Assembly (NCBI GenBank): GCA_963978545.1
Contig: OZ021723.1
Span: forward strand, 97,806,002-97,870,001
Direction: 5' to 3'
Source of the DNA: Linyphia triangularis
Lineage: Eukaryota > Arthropoda > Arachnida > Araneae > Linyphiidae
DNA length: 64,000 bases
This document shows positions 26,801-41,800 of the stretch, in pieces; the first letter of the stretch is position 1; the number at the start of each line of letters is the position of its first letter. The notes under the pieces were generated by a model. It was not told the origin of the DNA. It made no database searches and was given only the letters and a program-made list of their open reading frames with translations. Both the position numbers and the translations under genes were made by a program.

Positions 26801-29800
26801 TTTGTAGTTCAAAATAATGCTGTGTATATTTTCTTCTTATTTTCATTTTGACTGTTTCACCCCTGTAAAAAGGAGAGAATGGCAAAGCCATGCATACTTA
26901 AGACTGGGTAGTCCCATTGTACTTCTCATACAGTTCTAAATATTATAACCTATGACATACCAAACAGTTTACTAGTCTTTCAAAAGACCAGACATTCTGA
27001 TAAGGAGACATTATTGTCAGTGCTAGAAGTGTGGGTAGACGCGGGGTGACGCGTCCCCCCACTTGTCCAGAAAATAGCCATGCGTCTCCCCACTTCTAAA
27101 ACCACTGAAATCCATCCCCCCACTTCTAAAACTACTGAAATCTATTCCCCCAATTTTAAAAAACATTCAATCCGTCTATAAACTAAAAGGGGAGGGGGAA
27201 AAAATAGAATTAACCATTATCATTACTTCTGCTTTTTCTGGCTCTTTGTTATTTTTTATATATATATATATTTTTTTTTAAAGCAGATTCAGTCAATTTT
27301 TCTTGGAAATGCGAGGCGAGTTTCGGCGCCCGTTGTCTGGGATTATTGAGGAGTAGATAGAAAAAGACATATTTATTGCACTATCATTTCCTGTTTTATT
27401 CTCGACCATTTACTTTAAAATGTTTTGCGTTGATTATTAGTAGAAAACCGTGTATTCCTCCAACTTAAACAGTAACTCTTACTTCTGATTCTAAACGGCA
27501 TTTGTATTCGTAATCCATCTAGTACAAAACAAGATGAGATTGATATATTTTGCTTCAAAACTGTAAGAAAAATGACTCCGATACACGACGTTGAGGAAGG
27601 AGCAGTGGAAAATGTGCATCAAGTTAAAGAGACCACGTGGAGAGAGACACGTGGCAGCAACAGTAAGCAAAAACGCACTGGAGTATTGGACACAAAATGA
27701 TACGCACCTTCAGAAATACGACGAGTATCCATGACTTATTTGTGAAGAACAAAAACTTGGATGCAACATCACATACTAAAGGCTGCTAAAAAGCTTGGAA
27801 CCAGAAAAAAAACAAGGTTTGAAACTTTCTAACGAATGGGTAGGGTGTAACATTTTGCCACATGGAGACAAGGAATTTGACTAACGAGAATCCTTATGAA
27901 AGCAGATTTTTAAACACAAAACCAGTAAAACTCATAAATGTGCAGGAAAAATTATCCATGAAGCCAAACGAGAAAGCTGAAAAATGCAAACATTTCCTTT
28001 AAGAAGGTAAAATATCATTTTGCAATTTTTTTACTTTCAATTTTTGAATGCACGATACAATACTTGTATATACTATCAATGCCAAAATTGTTGAAACAAA
28101 TTCATCTTATCACTGTCTTCCGAGTCATGTAATTCAAAACTATATAATTTTTTTTATTTTTTCCCGACTATATTTTTCAGTTTTTATCACTAATTTTGTT
28201 TATAAATTTCTTTGAACATTAAGCAATACTGGGCATAGATTTTCTTCTTAAAAAATATACCAAGCATGTAGGGAAATGCGAAATGTAATGACACTGAGAA
28301 AAAGTTTAAAGTCACTGAAAAAAAAAACTATTTATGTCATAGTGTTATAAAAATGCATTATACTACTTTGTATAAAGATATAGGTATTTTCACTTGGTCA
28401 AATTTTAACTTTGTGGAAACTAGAAAAAATATAAAGACAAAGTATTTAAAAAAAAAATTAGAATTCCTTATTAGTTTAATTTTATGAAAGTATGTTTATT
28501 TAGAGGCAATATTTAAATCTAAATAAACAGTTATGTATATAATGTTGAATTATTACTTCACTTCATCTCTTACTTCCTAGTAAAAAAACTAAGTCGCAGA
28601 ATATTCATTAAAATAACAATAAATTTTGGACCCTTGTTCGTGTTGAAAATTGTTTCCTTTCTACTAGTTAATTGTTATTTACTTATTGTTATTAGAAACG
28701 AAATTATAAAATTTATCGTTGAGGGGGTGCACTTGTCACTGACTTTTGACCGTCCCCCCACCTTTTTTTTCCCACTTCTACCACTGATTATTGTGAGTGT
28801 TGTTTTATATTTGCTCAATTCACCTATAGTTTATTATTGTTTATTGGTCAAATAGTTCTTAAATTACTTAACAGTTATCCACAGTGTTTAAGTAATTGTA
28901 TTATGTGGATGGGTTTATATCCGACCTTCTGTAAAAGTTGTTTTGTTGCTTCAGAACTTTTTATGCAAAGAAGCTTTATGTGGAGTATGTATATTTGCTC
29001 ATTTATTAAATGATATATTGCTGTTTATTAATCAAACAGTTTTTGAATTTTTTAACTGAATACATAAGTATGAATATTTAAATAGTATGTGGTAATCGAA
29101 GGGGTGTACTGGCCTTAAGGTTGTCCGGTGAAATCATTGAGCAGGTCAGTGTCTGTAAAGACAGACCAGTCCGGTACAGAATTTTTTTTTTAAAAAATGT
29201 TTCAATATAATTAGTTGCTTTCTTTGATGTTTTTTTTCAAAAAGCCCAATGTATTCAAAACCCAATCACTCCTACCAGAACTATTAAATGTCATTATGCT
29301 ATTTCTTTACTTTCAGAGATATAGTTTGAATATTAAAAATTGCTTAAAATTTCCCATTATTTTAATTTTATAGATTGTATGCAATCTAGAAAATAGATCC
29401 AGTTAAATTTATATATTATCTCATTATGAATATTTACTTATTTTATAACTTTTACGATTAAATATATATCATTGGTTTATGGAAATCAAGTACATTCAAA
29501 GGAGGTATTAATAGTAGAGACAGAGAAAATTTGATTTAATTAAACTGTTTATTAAAACAATACAATTATTAAAATTATTTAATGAATAAAACTATTTAAT
29601 TATTAAAATTATTTAATGAATAAAACTATTTAATTATTAAGTATAAGTATTTAAATACAAAAATATATTAATTTAATTATTAAATAATTATTCAATTATT
29701 TAAATTATTTTATTAAAAATAATTATTAAAATTTGATTCATTAATTATATTGAAAATTTGAGCCGATATCAATCTTAAAATTACCGGGCCGATTTTATGT

Positions 29801-32800
29801 CTCAGTACAGTACACATACAGTGTTGGGTTGGTTGTTGGACATTTATTTCTGACCTTCTGTAAAAATTGTTTTTCTGCTTTAAAAGTTTTTCTGCAAGGA
29901 AGTTGGTCCAGAATATTATCATCCTTTATAATTATCACCAGAAATACCTTCTCAAAAACTTAACAAGCAGAAGCTTTTTTTACTGTTATCAATACAATTT
30001 TACTCTTTTTGAAATTGTTAATAATAATTTAGTGGAGGTGATGCAGAGAGGTTTAGTGTGGTGATAGTCAACAAATGTTCAATTATTCCCAACACTTGTT
30101 CCTGTGAAAGTTGTTTTTATCTTTTAAAGGTTTTTCCTCCACAAAAGGGTGTTGTTGCTCAGCTGCCATAATTTCACTTTGAACTAAATAGTTCTACAAT
30201 AAGTGACTTTGAAAATCTTTTAAATATTTTACGCTATTTGTCTATTTAAAATCTATGATGAGTTCCTCACCATTCATAAATATTTAGTTTACATTTTTTT
30301 TTACTGAATTATTATTTTTTAACAGCATGAGGAGAAACTTTTATTTTAATTTCTTATTAGTGTTTTCTCCAATTTTTTTAAGAGTTTAAGTATTTTTAAA
30401 ATTTTTTAAATTTTTTTTTTATGACAGTTAATACTTGTGGCGACGTTTTCTCTTTATATTTATTTTAAATGTTTTATGATGTGTATCATATCAAAGTCAC
30501 ACCTTGTGTCTTTTCATCATTATAGCTATACATTTGTATGCATCCTTACAGTTCATCAAAATAGAAATTTATCTTGACCTCTTCTGTATGAAACTAGTTA
30601 AAGAATAAGTCCTGTTTTGTCCTCCAGATCCTCAAATAATATTTCACTTAATTACTATAAAATTATTGTATAAGTCCGCAGCTCTAATAAAATGTTTTTA
30701 TTTCCAGTGAAGCCATTTTTCATAAAAGAACCTGAACACCTGACAGTACTTTCTGGTGCAGAAATAACCTTCCCTTGCAATGTTGATGGGGATCCAATGC
30801 CTTCTGTAACATGGCGCAAGAAAGAAGGAAAAATACCCACCGGAAGGTTAGATGTTTTTGAAAGCAACTCTTCTTTTTTTGTTATCTCTCATTATAAAAA
30901 TATTATCTCTTTCAATTCCTAACTGTTTTTCTTATTTTTACTTCATAAAGCTGGTTACACATAAAGTGTTGTGACTATGCATACATATGAGCAGGAAAAA
31001 TCATTTGTTTGTGTGTCAATACTTTTTGGTCAAACTTTTGCTTTTACATATCTATGCTTAAATAACAAATTCATGTACTGAAACAGATGTTAGAAAAAGT
31101 TATGTCTTGTATATGATAAAGATTCTGAAAGCTTTGGTGAACAAGAAAATTACTGAGAACAATATCTTATACTCTTTTTTTATGTTTAAATTATTTTAAG
31201 TTCCAATGTTTACTCCCTACACCAGATTGTATTGTTAGGCTAGGTTCTGATAAGTAGGAAGGTAGTAGCATCCTGAGATATTAATTCGTCAAAAAGGGGA
31301 AAAGATCTTCACCCAGAAAAAAAACTGGTCATGTCTGAGATTAAGTTCATCTTTCTGAATATCAGTGTTCAATTGGTCCTCCACCCCAAACATTAATATG
31401 TATTTCAGTAAATAATAATATCAAGATTAAAACGTAATAATGCCAGTTGATATAATCTGGAAATATGTAGAGTTTATCATAGATGTGAAGATTAATGATT
31501 TCACACAGAATTTTTATTTTGAGCATATTTCTTTGTTATGAATTAAATTTTTTAAGAGTTGCTTACTGATTAATATATGTATTGATCTTTCAACTCTTTC
31601 CAGTTAACTTTTACTTCATTAAGTAATTTTTTAATCTTTTTTTAGATCCGAAGTGTCTGATGACAAAAGCCTTGTCATCAAGAGTGTGAATGTGGCAGAC
31701 GAAGGCACATACATTTGTGAAGCAGAGAATTTGGTTGGTTCCATATCATCTGAAGTAACTCTTACTGTTCATTGTGAGTGATTTTAATGCTATTAATTTG
31801 AATTATTTCAGCCTAATATTAACCCTCTCGGACATCATGGTAACGATTTGGTGCTTGCATATTTTTCTAAATTAATTTAATGTTTTCTCTTTATAATGCA
31901 TTAGGACTGATGGGACATTTAAATAACATATTAAATTTGTTAAAATGTACTACATTTTTAATTACTTTAATAAAATTTAAATTTTTTTCAAGTTGTTTGA
32001 AATGTATACTTTTTATTAAAGTGGGATGATGACAGGGATGAGAGTTTTCCTCCTTTTGGAGGATTTCCTCCTTTTTTTGTTTTTTATGTAAAATTTTCCT
32101 TCTCTCTGTCTCTGTTTCAAGGATCCACATTTTTCTGATCTGTACCAGTTTTTCCTGCAAAAAGTATACTTTTCCTCGTGTCTAAACAAAAGACTTTCCC
32201 TCTTAGCTTCCCTTTCCTCACAGATTATTTCACAAGCTCCTAATATTTGAAATGTAATTATTATATACAAGGTCCGGCTATTAATTTCCAGGACGGACGT
32301 AACTGTAGGAGAACGAAAAGCCGGAAGATGGCGCTAATGATTGCATATTGAAGAGCGTTTTCTTGCGCATGTGCAGTGCAATCGGCGCCATTCTGAAGTA
32401 AGTGGTTCTCGTGGAAAGGCGCATTAAAACGTAGCTCTTAAATTTCTGTTGTCAAGTGAAAATGGAGCAAAGAATTAACATTAAATTTTGCTTCAAATTG
32501 AGCAAGACAGCTGCGGAAACCTACGAAATGTTAAAACAAGTTTACAGCAAGGAAGCATTATCCTGCTCAAGAACTTTTGAATGGTTTAAACGTTTTCGGG
32601 ACGGGCGCGAAAGCGTCAAAGAGGACACACAGGTCGGCCGCAGTCCGTACGCACGCCTGAAGCAATTGAAAAAGTTCGTGATATGGTGAAATGTGATCGT
32701 CGAGTGACTATTCGAGTACTCCACAATGAATTGAAGATAGACAAAGAGACAGTTCAACGAATTTTGACACAAGACCTAGGCAAACGCACGATTTGTTCCA

Positions 32801-35800
32801 GATTCGTTCCTCACCATTTAAGGGACGAACAAAAGTAATTGAGACTGGACGCATTTGGCGAACTTATCGACAACACTGATACTGACCCTACGTACCTGGA
32901 TAGGATACCCAATTTGAAGCAAAATGTAATGTTAATTCTTTGCTCCATTTTCATTTCGACAACAAGTATTTAAGAGCTACGTTTTAATGCGCCTTTCCAC
33001 GAGAACCACTTACTTCAGAATGGCGCCGATTGCACTGCACATGCGCAAGAAAACGCTCTTCAATATGCAATCATTAGCGCCATCTTCCGGCTTTTCGTTC
33101 TCCTACAGTTACGTCAGTCCTGGAAATTAATAGCCGGACCTTGTAGTATGAGAAATTTCATTGTATCTTTAAAATTATTGAGTAATCCTTCCTGCATATT
33201 TTTTGGTTGAATTTTTATGTATTCCGTCCGCTAGCTTTTTTGACAAAACTTTGGGTATCGTAACTTCCGCTTGGCTTTTTTAATGAATTTTTGGATTTCC
33301 TCCTTTTTGCTCTCTGATCAATCTCATCCCTGTGATGTACACATGTAAATAACATGTTTCATTTATGAAAAGGTATTTAATTTAATTCAGACATTTAATT
33401 ATATTAATAATTTAAAAATATTATATAATGAAAATATTTTTAATTGAAATAAATTATAATTTACACGACATTACAAAAATTAAATCAGTAAAAATGCATT
33501 TTATGTTTTATGTATTTATTTAAGGAAACAATATTTAAAACTATGCTTTTCAAATATATTCTTAAATATTGTCTTACAATCATGTATAACAATTTAAATA
33601 TCCTAAGTTGCACAATTATTAGACACAACAGTTTTTGTCATGAAGAGAAATTAGAAATTGATTTAAAAGTGTGGTAAACCTAAAAAAGAACACTAAATAT
33701 TGATAGTGGGTTTAAAACAGATAGCTCTGCAATACAATTTGGTATATTTCTTATTTTAGCTCGTCCTAATTTTTTGGTGAGGCCAAAAGATCAAAGGATT
33801 GGTTTGAATGGAATTGCTAAAATGGAATGCAGTGCAACTGGAAATCCACCTCCTTCCATCTTTTGGACTAAAGAAGGAAATCAGGTAAATAGTTTTTTAT
33901 TCTAAATTGGCCATAAATGAACATTGTACTCTTGCACTTTGAATTGATTTTCAAAAGATATGTATTTATGAAGATTTCTGTAGATTTTAGTTACCAAATA
34001 GCATGCAAGCTTACAAAAACCTTGTCATTTTCTTGACAAGTGATATTCAATATATGTCAGTTATCAGATGACATGCAAGCTTGCAAAGACCTTGACATTG
34101 AGCAGTGACAAAGTAGTTACCAGGTAACCACCATCACAAGGATATGAAAGGGTTTGGTGTAAAGGCTTACGATGTACATATTCCAAAAAGCTTGGTTCTA
34201 AATTGGTGCTTATAGAATATATACCTTGCTGTAAGCTTATATTATGAAAATGTTTTCACACCCTTTACCGTGTAAACCTTTTTGAAAGGTTGATCGTAAA
34301 AATTTAACAAAAAGCTTATCAACTGTAAACTAGGATCCCCTTTTATAAAGGTTTCACCATTGTTATATGAACCTTGCATCCTTTTTTTTTAGGATGGTGG
34401 TTTACTCAAGGTGTTAGAAAACTAAAATGTTATATGGGTTATGAAGCCATGAAAGTTCTTATATTTTCTCTGTTTAAATATAAGAAGGAGTCAAACCTGT
34501 TAATGTTTCACTTGGATTTTGTTTCGGCTTATGAATACTTTCGAATGGGATTATAGTTAAAACTTGTGTTGTGTCTATTCTTATGCTAAATGTAAAATAT
34601 TTCTTTTAGGTTTTGATGTTTCCAGAACGATCTTATGGGAAGATATCAGTTAGTAGGGATGGAACATTAAAAATATCGGGAGTGAGGAAAGAAGACGATG
34701 GTTATTACATATGCTCGGTTCTTTCTGGTATTGGATCCTCCATGGCAAAGGCATATCTGGAAGTTACAGGTATGATTTCACTTCAGGAAGTTACTTTATT
34801 ATTTATGTGGATATTTGATTAATTCTGGAATTTTTTCATTGATACAGTGTAGCAATTAGAGTTCCAATTTAATGTTCAGTTAACAATTTTAGAATATAAA
34901 GTGATTTTTTGTACGAAATTTCGTATTTTCTTGCTCCTTATTCTTGTCAATTTTACTGCTTAATCTTTAGTTTCATTTTTGTTTAATCATGTGTGATTAA
35001 TAACCATTGGTAATTTTTATCTGAGAAAAAAATTACCTAATTGTTACAATAGGCTACACATTTACTAATTTTTTTTTTTTTTAAGTGTTTGTGGAATATA
35101 TAAATTTAACTTTCACTCTATTTATTTTGTACACAACATTATTTTCCTTAAAACTTCCTAAAATTTTTTCCCCTTCATATTTCTGACATTGTTGAACTTC
35201 TTACATTTATAAAATAGCTTAACAAATGTTTGAAGGGAAAATGGTTTCTTATTTAATATCTTAGAATCACAAAGTGCTTACAGTTGGTAACTCTTGAGAA
35301 AAATTATTGTTTTATGTTTTCTAATTTCAATGATGTCTTAACTTCCACTTTCTATTACAGCTATGGGTGATTTACCAGCTCCCATAATCAAATTAGGACC
35401 AGCCAACCAAACTCTTCCATTAAACACTGTGGCAATGCTGCCTTGTGAAGCAACGGGAGATCCCCAGCCATCAATACGTTGGTTTTCAAATTCCACCCCA
35501 TTGCAAACCAGAAATCTTAGGTTTGTCGTTTTGGATTCTGGGACATTGCAAATTGATGGTAAGTCACTTTTGAACCTTCATTTTATCAAATCCTCTATAT
35601 TAGCTTCAATTTTGTTTGTTTGTGGCAGGCTAATTAATCCACTTGCAGTCGTCCAATCGATCTTTAACTTAAACTGTCGATGACGGTGGATTTTAACAAA
35701 TTTTGAGGGATGTCACTAAAAGGTGTCTTTTACACATGCTATTTCCACTTTTGAGGGTTGATTAACCCACTTCTCATCCAATTGAACTGAAACTGGGCAG

Positions 35801-38800
35801 ATTTGATTCGTTGTCAATAACAATACTTTCTATCAAGTTTTGGGGGCAATAAAAGTTAGTCAACGGTGCAGCATCAATGGTTTTCTTCATAGTGATCAAA
35901 TACTATGGAAAGTCGATATGGGCTTAAAATGATTTATATATTTGAATTGGAAATAAAATATACTTTGACCTACTAATACTTGACCATTATTTATTTGTTA
36001 TTATTTAAAAGGTTATTCATTTCAAAATCCTTTATATTAACTTTGATTTTGTGTGTATGGCGGGTAAATCTGCAGCGACCTAATTAAAACCCTTGCCGTC
36101 TTCCAATCAGGATGGAACTTGGCAGATAGATTCAATGTCAATTTTAATGCCTTCTACCAAATTTTTCGGGCTGTCACTGTCACTAAAAGGTCGCTTTTGC
36201 AGTATACTAATAAACCAACTTGCCGTCATTCAATCACGCTGAAATAGCGTCATTGAAGAAACTCTTTTCTGTTGCCAAAATTGTTTCATTCAGAATAGAT
36301 AATAAAATTGTTTTAATCAGAATAGATAATAAAATTGTTTTAATCAGAATAGATAATAAAATTGTTTTAATCAGAATAGATAATAAAATTGTTTTAATCA
36401 GAATAGATAATAAAATTGTTTTAATTAGAATAGATAATAAAATTGTTTTAATCAGAATAGATAATAAAATTGTTTTAATCAGAATAGATAATAAAATTGT
36501 TTTAATCAGAATAGATAATAAAATTGTTTTAATCAGAATAGATAATAAAATTGTTTCAATCAGAATAGATAATAAAATTGTTTTAATCAGAGTAAATAAA
36601 TATTTGGATATACATAAAATCCCATTCATGTTTAACGAATAAATTTTGAAAAGTAGTTTACTGCATATTTTGTTGATAGAGATGTTTTTATTTTTAATAT
36701 TTAAAATTAGATGCAAACACCAAGCACATACTGACGACCTTCACTATATTAATGAATATAAAAATTGGCAATACATGTAAAGGATGTGTATGAAAAACTT
36801 TGTTTTTATGGGTTACATTATTTCTGATAATTCATTATTATAATTCATCACATCTTTGCATTGTTTGTTTAGGTTTACAGCCTGAGGACTCTGGTGTCTA
36901 TACATGCACTGCATCTAGTGAAAGTGGCGAAACATCATGGAGTGCAGCTCTGACTGTTGCTTGTAAGTTGAAAATGCTGTTGTTGAATTACTGAATTGGT
37001 TATTGCTGAAATGCCTCTTTAAATTCTGCATTAATGTTCACTTTGATTCCTGTTGATGTTATTATTAAATTCTAATAGCATAGAAAATTATTCAAAACTT
37101 TAAAAATTATTATTATACTCTATGACCTTATCTTGCAGCTCCAAGAAATCCAAATGTGATATTTCATAGAATGCCTGATCCCTCCAACTTCCCAGGCCCT
37201 CCTTCCAAACCGGTTGCCACAAACGTTACTGAAACTTCTATAACTCTGCAGTGGAAGAGAAATTCAAGAATAGAAGTTTCCCCGGTCATTGGCTACACTG
37301 GTAGGTTTTGCATTATATTCTTCTAATTTTTTATACAGTGCGGATTGTTTGAATGAACTTTGAGGTCATAATTACCCCTTTAACAATTATACTTTTTGGG
37401 AGAGTACTTAATTTTTCTTTAGATGTTGTGACCCTGTTTAGAATATTTACATTACCATTTAAGTTCAATCAAAGGATTAAGATCTCGCTTGGCATTGTGC
37501 TTCATCATGAGTTCTAGCGTCAGTTGATCAATTGTAGAAACAATAGTGATAAAGCACTTGTATTTTAGTTTCTGGGTTCTCAAACTGTTAAACATTGTGG
37601 CCTACTTATCAAAAACTCTATGTATTGTGATCGATTTCATCCTTAGCTATTTTAAGTTTTCAGAGACAAACAGTCCACATTCTTCTCCAAATAGGTTTTA
37701 AAAGCCGAAAGAGAACTTGTGTATAACGAAAAAAACATTATTAAATAAATATTTTTAATAAGGGTTGTGTGAAGCATCTGCTTTTTTTTAAATTGCTATT
37801 GATGTAGTCAATTCAACAGAACCTGGAAATCAGGGAAATGTCGGGGAACTTTCTGATTAAGGAAAAAATCGGAGAAATGTTAGGGATGTTTTTTTTAATG
37901 TCATGAAAATCAGGGAAATTTTCTATCATTGTTTAAGGCCCGTTTTCCCGTTCAGTCGTTTTTTGGCGCCATTTACCCGGAGAATTGTGGTGTTTATCAT
38001 TACAAGTTTAATGTTACAGAATAATTTAAACTTTCTATTACTGCCAAAACTATTTTTTAAAAAATGGCATATTGTCTCATACATGTTCTATTTGATCAAG
38101 GTATCTATCTATACAACTGAAAAAATTTATGAAATAATAAAAAAAAAAAAAAAAAATGGTAATATCAGGGAATTTTTTAGAAATCTATCAAGGAAATCCG
38201 GGAATTTTTTTTCCTGAATTTTTTGGTCACCCTGATTCAAGTTATTTTCTAATGCATAATTGACAATCGCAGCTTGTTTTGTTACTTGTCAGATTGAATT
38301 CCTACGACAGTATAAAAGGGAGTAACATATTCTTGGCTTCTCAGTACGAAGAATTATTTGTTGGACAGTTAACCATAAATGTGCCGATTTAATAAGATAA
38401 AAATTGAGCTTTAGTAATTATTTTGGAATAGGTCGATAAGTTCTTCAGTTTTTAATAATGAGCCAGTAGCCATGTTTCCCTGGAAAAGATTCATAAACCA
38501 GTTTTTCTCTTGACTTTTTTTTCATTTCCTTAGTAAAGTAGTAATAGAAAAATTTCAAAGCATCAATCTTTTTTGAGATCCTGGAAATTACTCTATCAGA
38601 AATGTTCACATTATTTTTTGATAAGAAACCTCTGAAATATTTCAAAAATCTGAATTTTTAGTCTTTGCCAAGATCTTGTTGCGATGGGTACGTCCCACAG
38701 TATGACTTATGAATGGGGGTGACTCTACCGAATACCAGCACCGCGACTGAAGTCTATTGTACTGATGACCCACAGTATAGAAAACACTGCTCTAGACTTA

Positions 38801-41800
38801 ATTGAAATATTCAATTAATTATTTTTAAATGTTTCTCTCTTCTGTTTTCCAGTGGAATATTACAGTAGCGACCTCCAAAGTGGATGGGTGGTGGCAGCAC
38901 ATCGTATAGAAAAGGAGACTTTTGTTGCATCCAATCTGAGGCCTGACACTAGGTACATGTTTTTAGTTAGGGCGGAGAATTCTCATGGACTCAGCATTCC
39001 CAGCGATGTTTCGGATGTCGTACGCACCAAAGGTAGGTCTATATCGTTTTGAATCTTACATGTACAACAGAGCCGTCTTTGAGAAAGGTACAACATTCAT
39101 ACACAAATATATTCTTCAGAGTGGCCACAGAACCGGGAAAACCTGGAAATTAGGGAAGTGTCAAGGAGCTTTCTGATTCTGGAAAAAATCAGGGAACTTT
39201 TTAAAATTTCATGAAAATCGGGGAACTTTTTAAAATTTCATGAAAATCAGGGAAATTTTGTATTGTTTAAGGCACGTTAATCCATATTTTGGCGCTATTT
39301 ACATGAAGATTTGTTGTGGTAAGCCATTAGAAGTTTAATGATACGGAATAATTTAAACTTTCCATTACCAGCAAAACTATTTTTTTAATAATTGCATATT
39401 ATCTCTTTAGCATATATGTTCTATTTAATCAGGGTGTCTAGACATCTGGAAAATATAAGAAAATTGGGGAAATTTGGAAAAAAGTTTGCTCTAAAATCAG
39501 GGAATTTTTTAGAAATCTGTCAGGAAAATCAGAGAATTGTCAGGGAACTTTTTTTCCTGAATTTTGTGGCCACCCTATTCTTATTCTGCTGTTTTTTTGG
39601 TTTAAAATAATGCTGCGTATATATATTCCTCTTTTTACGTTTTTACCCTTGTGTCTTTTTGTTTTTGTTACAGGCTTTTCGTCTGGAATGCCTCTTTATA
39701 ACTTGGACGAGGCTCGCAATCGTTTGAATGATGTCACGATATTTCTGCAAGATGTTGTTTCATCGAGTTCAACTTCAGTGAAAATGACGTGGAAGGTATG
39801 TGTTTGCAGACTTTGATAAAATATATAATTTTTAAAATTTTATTCCACTTGAGTTTTCTAATATATTCTGGTAACTTGTCCGCTTTATTAGTATATATAA
39901 AATGTTCATCTTCTAAAAGTACTTGTGCACCACTCAAGCATAATTCATTTCATACTGGCAATAATATATACCAATTTAAAGTGCCATTACTGCTAATACT
40001 TTTAAGTAGCAAAAATGAGTCAAGTGCTGACAATAAAATATTTATTTTCTTTCCTCATTTAATAATTGATGGTATTTAATTATGGTATGGTATTTAAAAT
40101 ATAGTTTTAACTCAAAACTATAATTGTCTAAAAGTTGGGCGAACTTTAACAAAAATGCACATAATTTTGTGTCATGCAAAAATAATAAAATAAAAAGTTT
40201 CATCTTTAAATTTGAAATTTTTTTATTATTTTTTAGAACAAATAGGACAAATTAGTCTTTAAGATTCCTTTAAAAGTTTTTTTTTTTTTTTAAACACATT
40301 CCATTTTTAATTGAAATTAAAGAATACCAGTAATTTTATTGTACTCCAAAATATACTCTCATTGAGAGAAATGATTTTAAACAATCAAGAAAATAATGAT
40401 CTATCAATTTTCAATAATTTTAAGTAAACCACTGACATATTTTCTTTTGAATAGGTTCAAGGTGCCTCTGGCTATATTGAAGGTTTCTATATTCGATTTC
40501 TTGACCTGAGCGGTGGTTCTCGAAAGTACAACATGGTAACTGTCCTTAATGCTGGATCTTCCTCGTACACCCTGACGGACTTGAAAAAGTTCACCAAGTA
40601 CGAGTTCTTTTTGGTACCTTTCTACAAGAACATTGAAGGTCCACCCAGCAACTCCAAAATATCACAAACCTTGGAAGATGGTAAGATTTTATTTCATTGA
40701 AAAGATCTGATTGAAGAGTATGTATGCAGGAAGCACTAAATTTAGGATATTGTGAAGCATGATTCTCACAGAAAGTATACATTGTCACCTTTTATAAGAT
40801 GGTTATTAATGTAACATTGAAAACATCATTATCTCTTGTTACTTTTCTTACTTACTATTCTTATTTACACCTGTGTAAACTTTTGACTTTTTTTTTCATT
40901 CTAATAGACAAAGTTTAATTTGATTGTTTGGCCTCAAGTTAAAATCATCTAGTTTAATTTAACAACCAGATAAACTCTAACTCTAGCACCATTTTCTTTT
41001 AGTGTTATAAATATTCAAATGTCACGCAAAAAGCAATCAGTATTTATTCTAAGATTAAAAAAAAAAAAAAAAAAAAAACATTTAATTTTAGCCTTTGGTT
41101 TGGGAAAAAAATATACATGAAGTAACTAGTTTCTCAAAATAAATTTTATCATAAAATAGAGTTTTATGACTTCTAGAAGTCCACAAGTTCTATATTTTAA
41201 ATTACCATATTGCATATCATGTAAAAAAGGACTATTCGAGTCGATTAAAATTGCACCCAATTTTGCTTTATTTCCCAGAAACACAAATACATGAAAATAA
41301 AATATTATTTAATGTTATCTATTATTTATGGTTTTTGTTTTTGGTCTTCAAGTTTTGACATAGTTTCTCTTTTTGACAAAAATCAAAATCAACTCAAATG
41401 TTTGAATTTTCAGTGCCTTCAGCCCCTCCCGATAACCTCCAAGTGAGAATTGTTGCACCTAACAGTGCAACTATTTCTTGGTCACCACCCCCACCCCAAC
41501 ATAGAAACGGGTTGCTGCAAGGATATACTGTAAGTTTTATTTTATAGCTTATATTACTGTTAATTGTTATATTTTGCTGTTAAAAAAATGAAGTAGCAAG
41601 ATGAAGTGTTTATTTGATGCTTTATAGTTTATCTTGAGTTAATTTTTTGAGTTACAAAAATGGATAAGCTGTTCAAATAATACCTTGCTTTGTTTAAATA
41701 TTTTTTTTTTATTTTTTTTAAACAATCCAAACATCAAAATGCAAATTTAAGTTGTTCTTAATTTGATTACAAACATTAAAAAAAAATGTGTTAGCAATAG

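Noticed and set aside
26405..26851. 148-codon + strand ORF rich in Phe
   Set aside because: Covers the right end of a family-1 transposon and T-rich intron; no domain.
32016..32270. Basic - strand ORFs near 32 kb and 49.5 kb
   Set aside because: Both fall in family-3 elements and read its T-rich strand in reverse; no transposase motif seen.
36220..36716. 140- and 160-codon ORFs on both strands
   Set aside because: Produced by the 27-bp minisatellite, whose period is a multiple of three.
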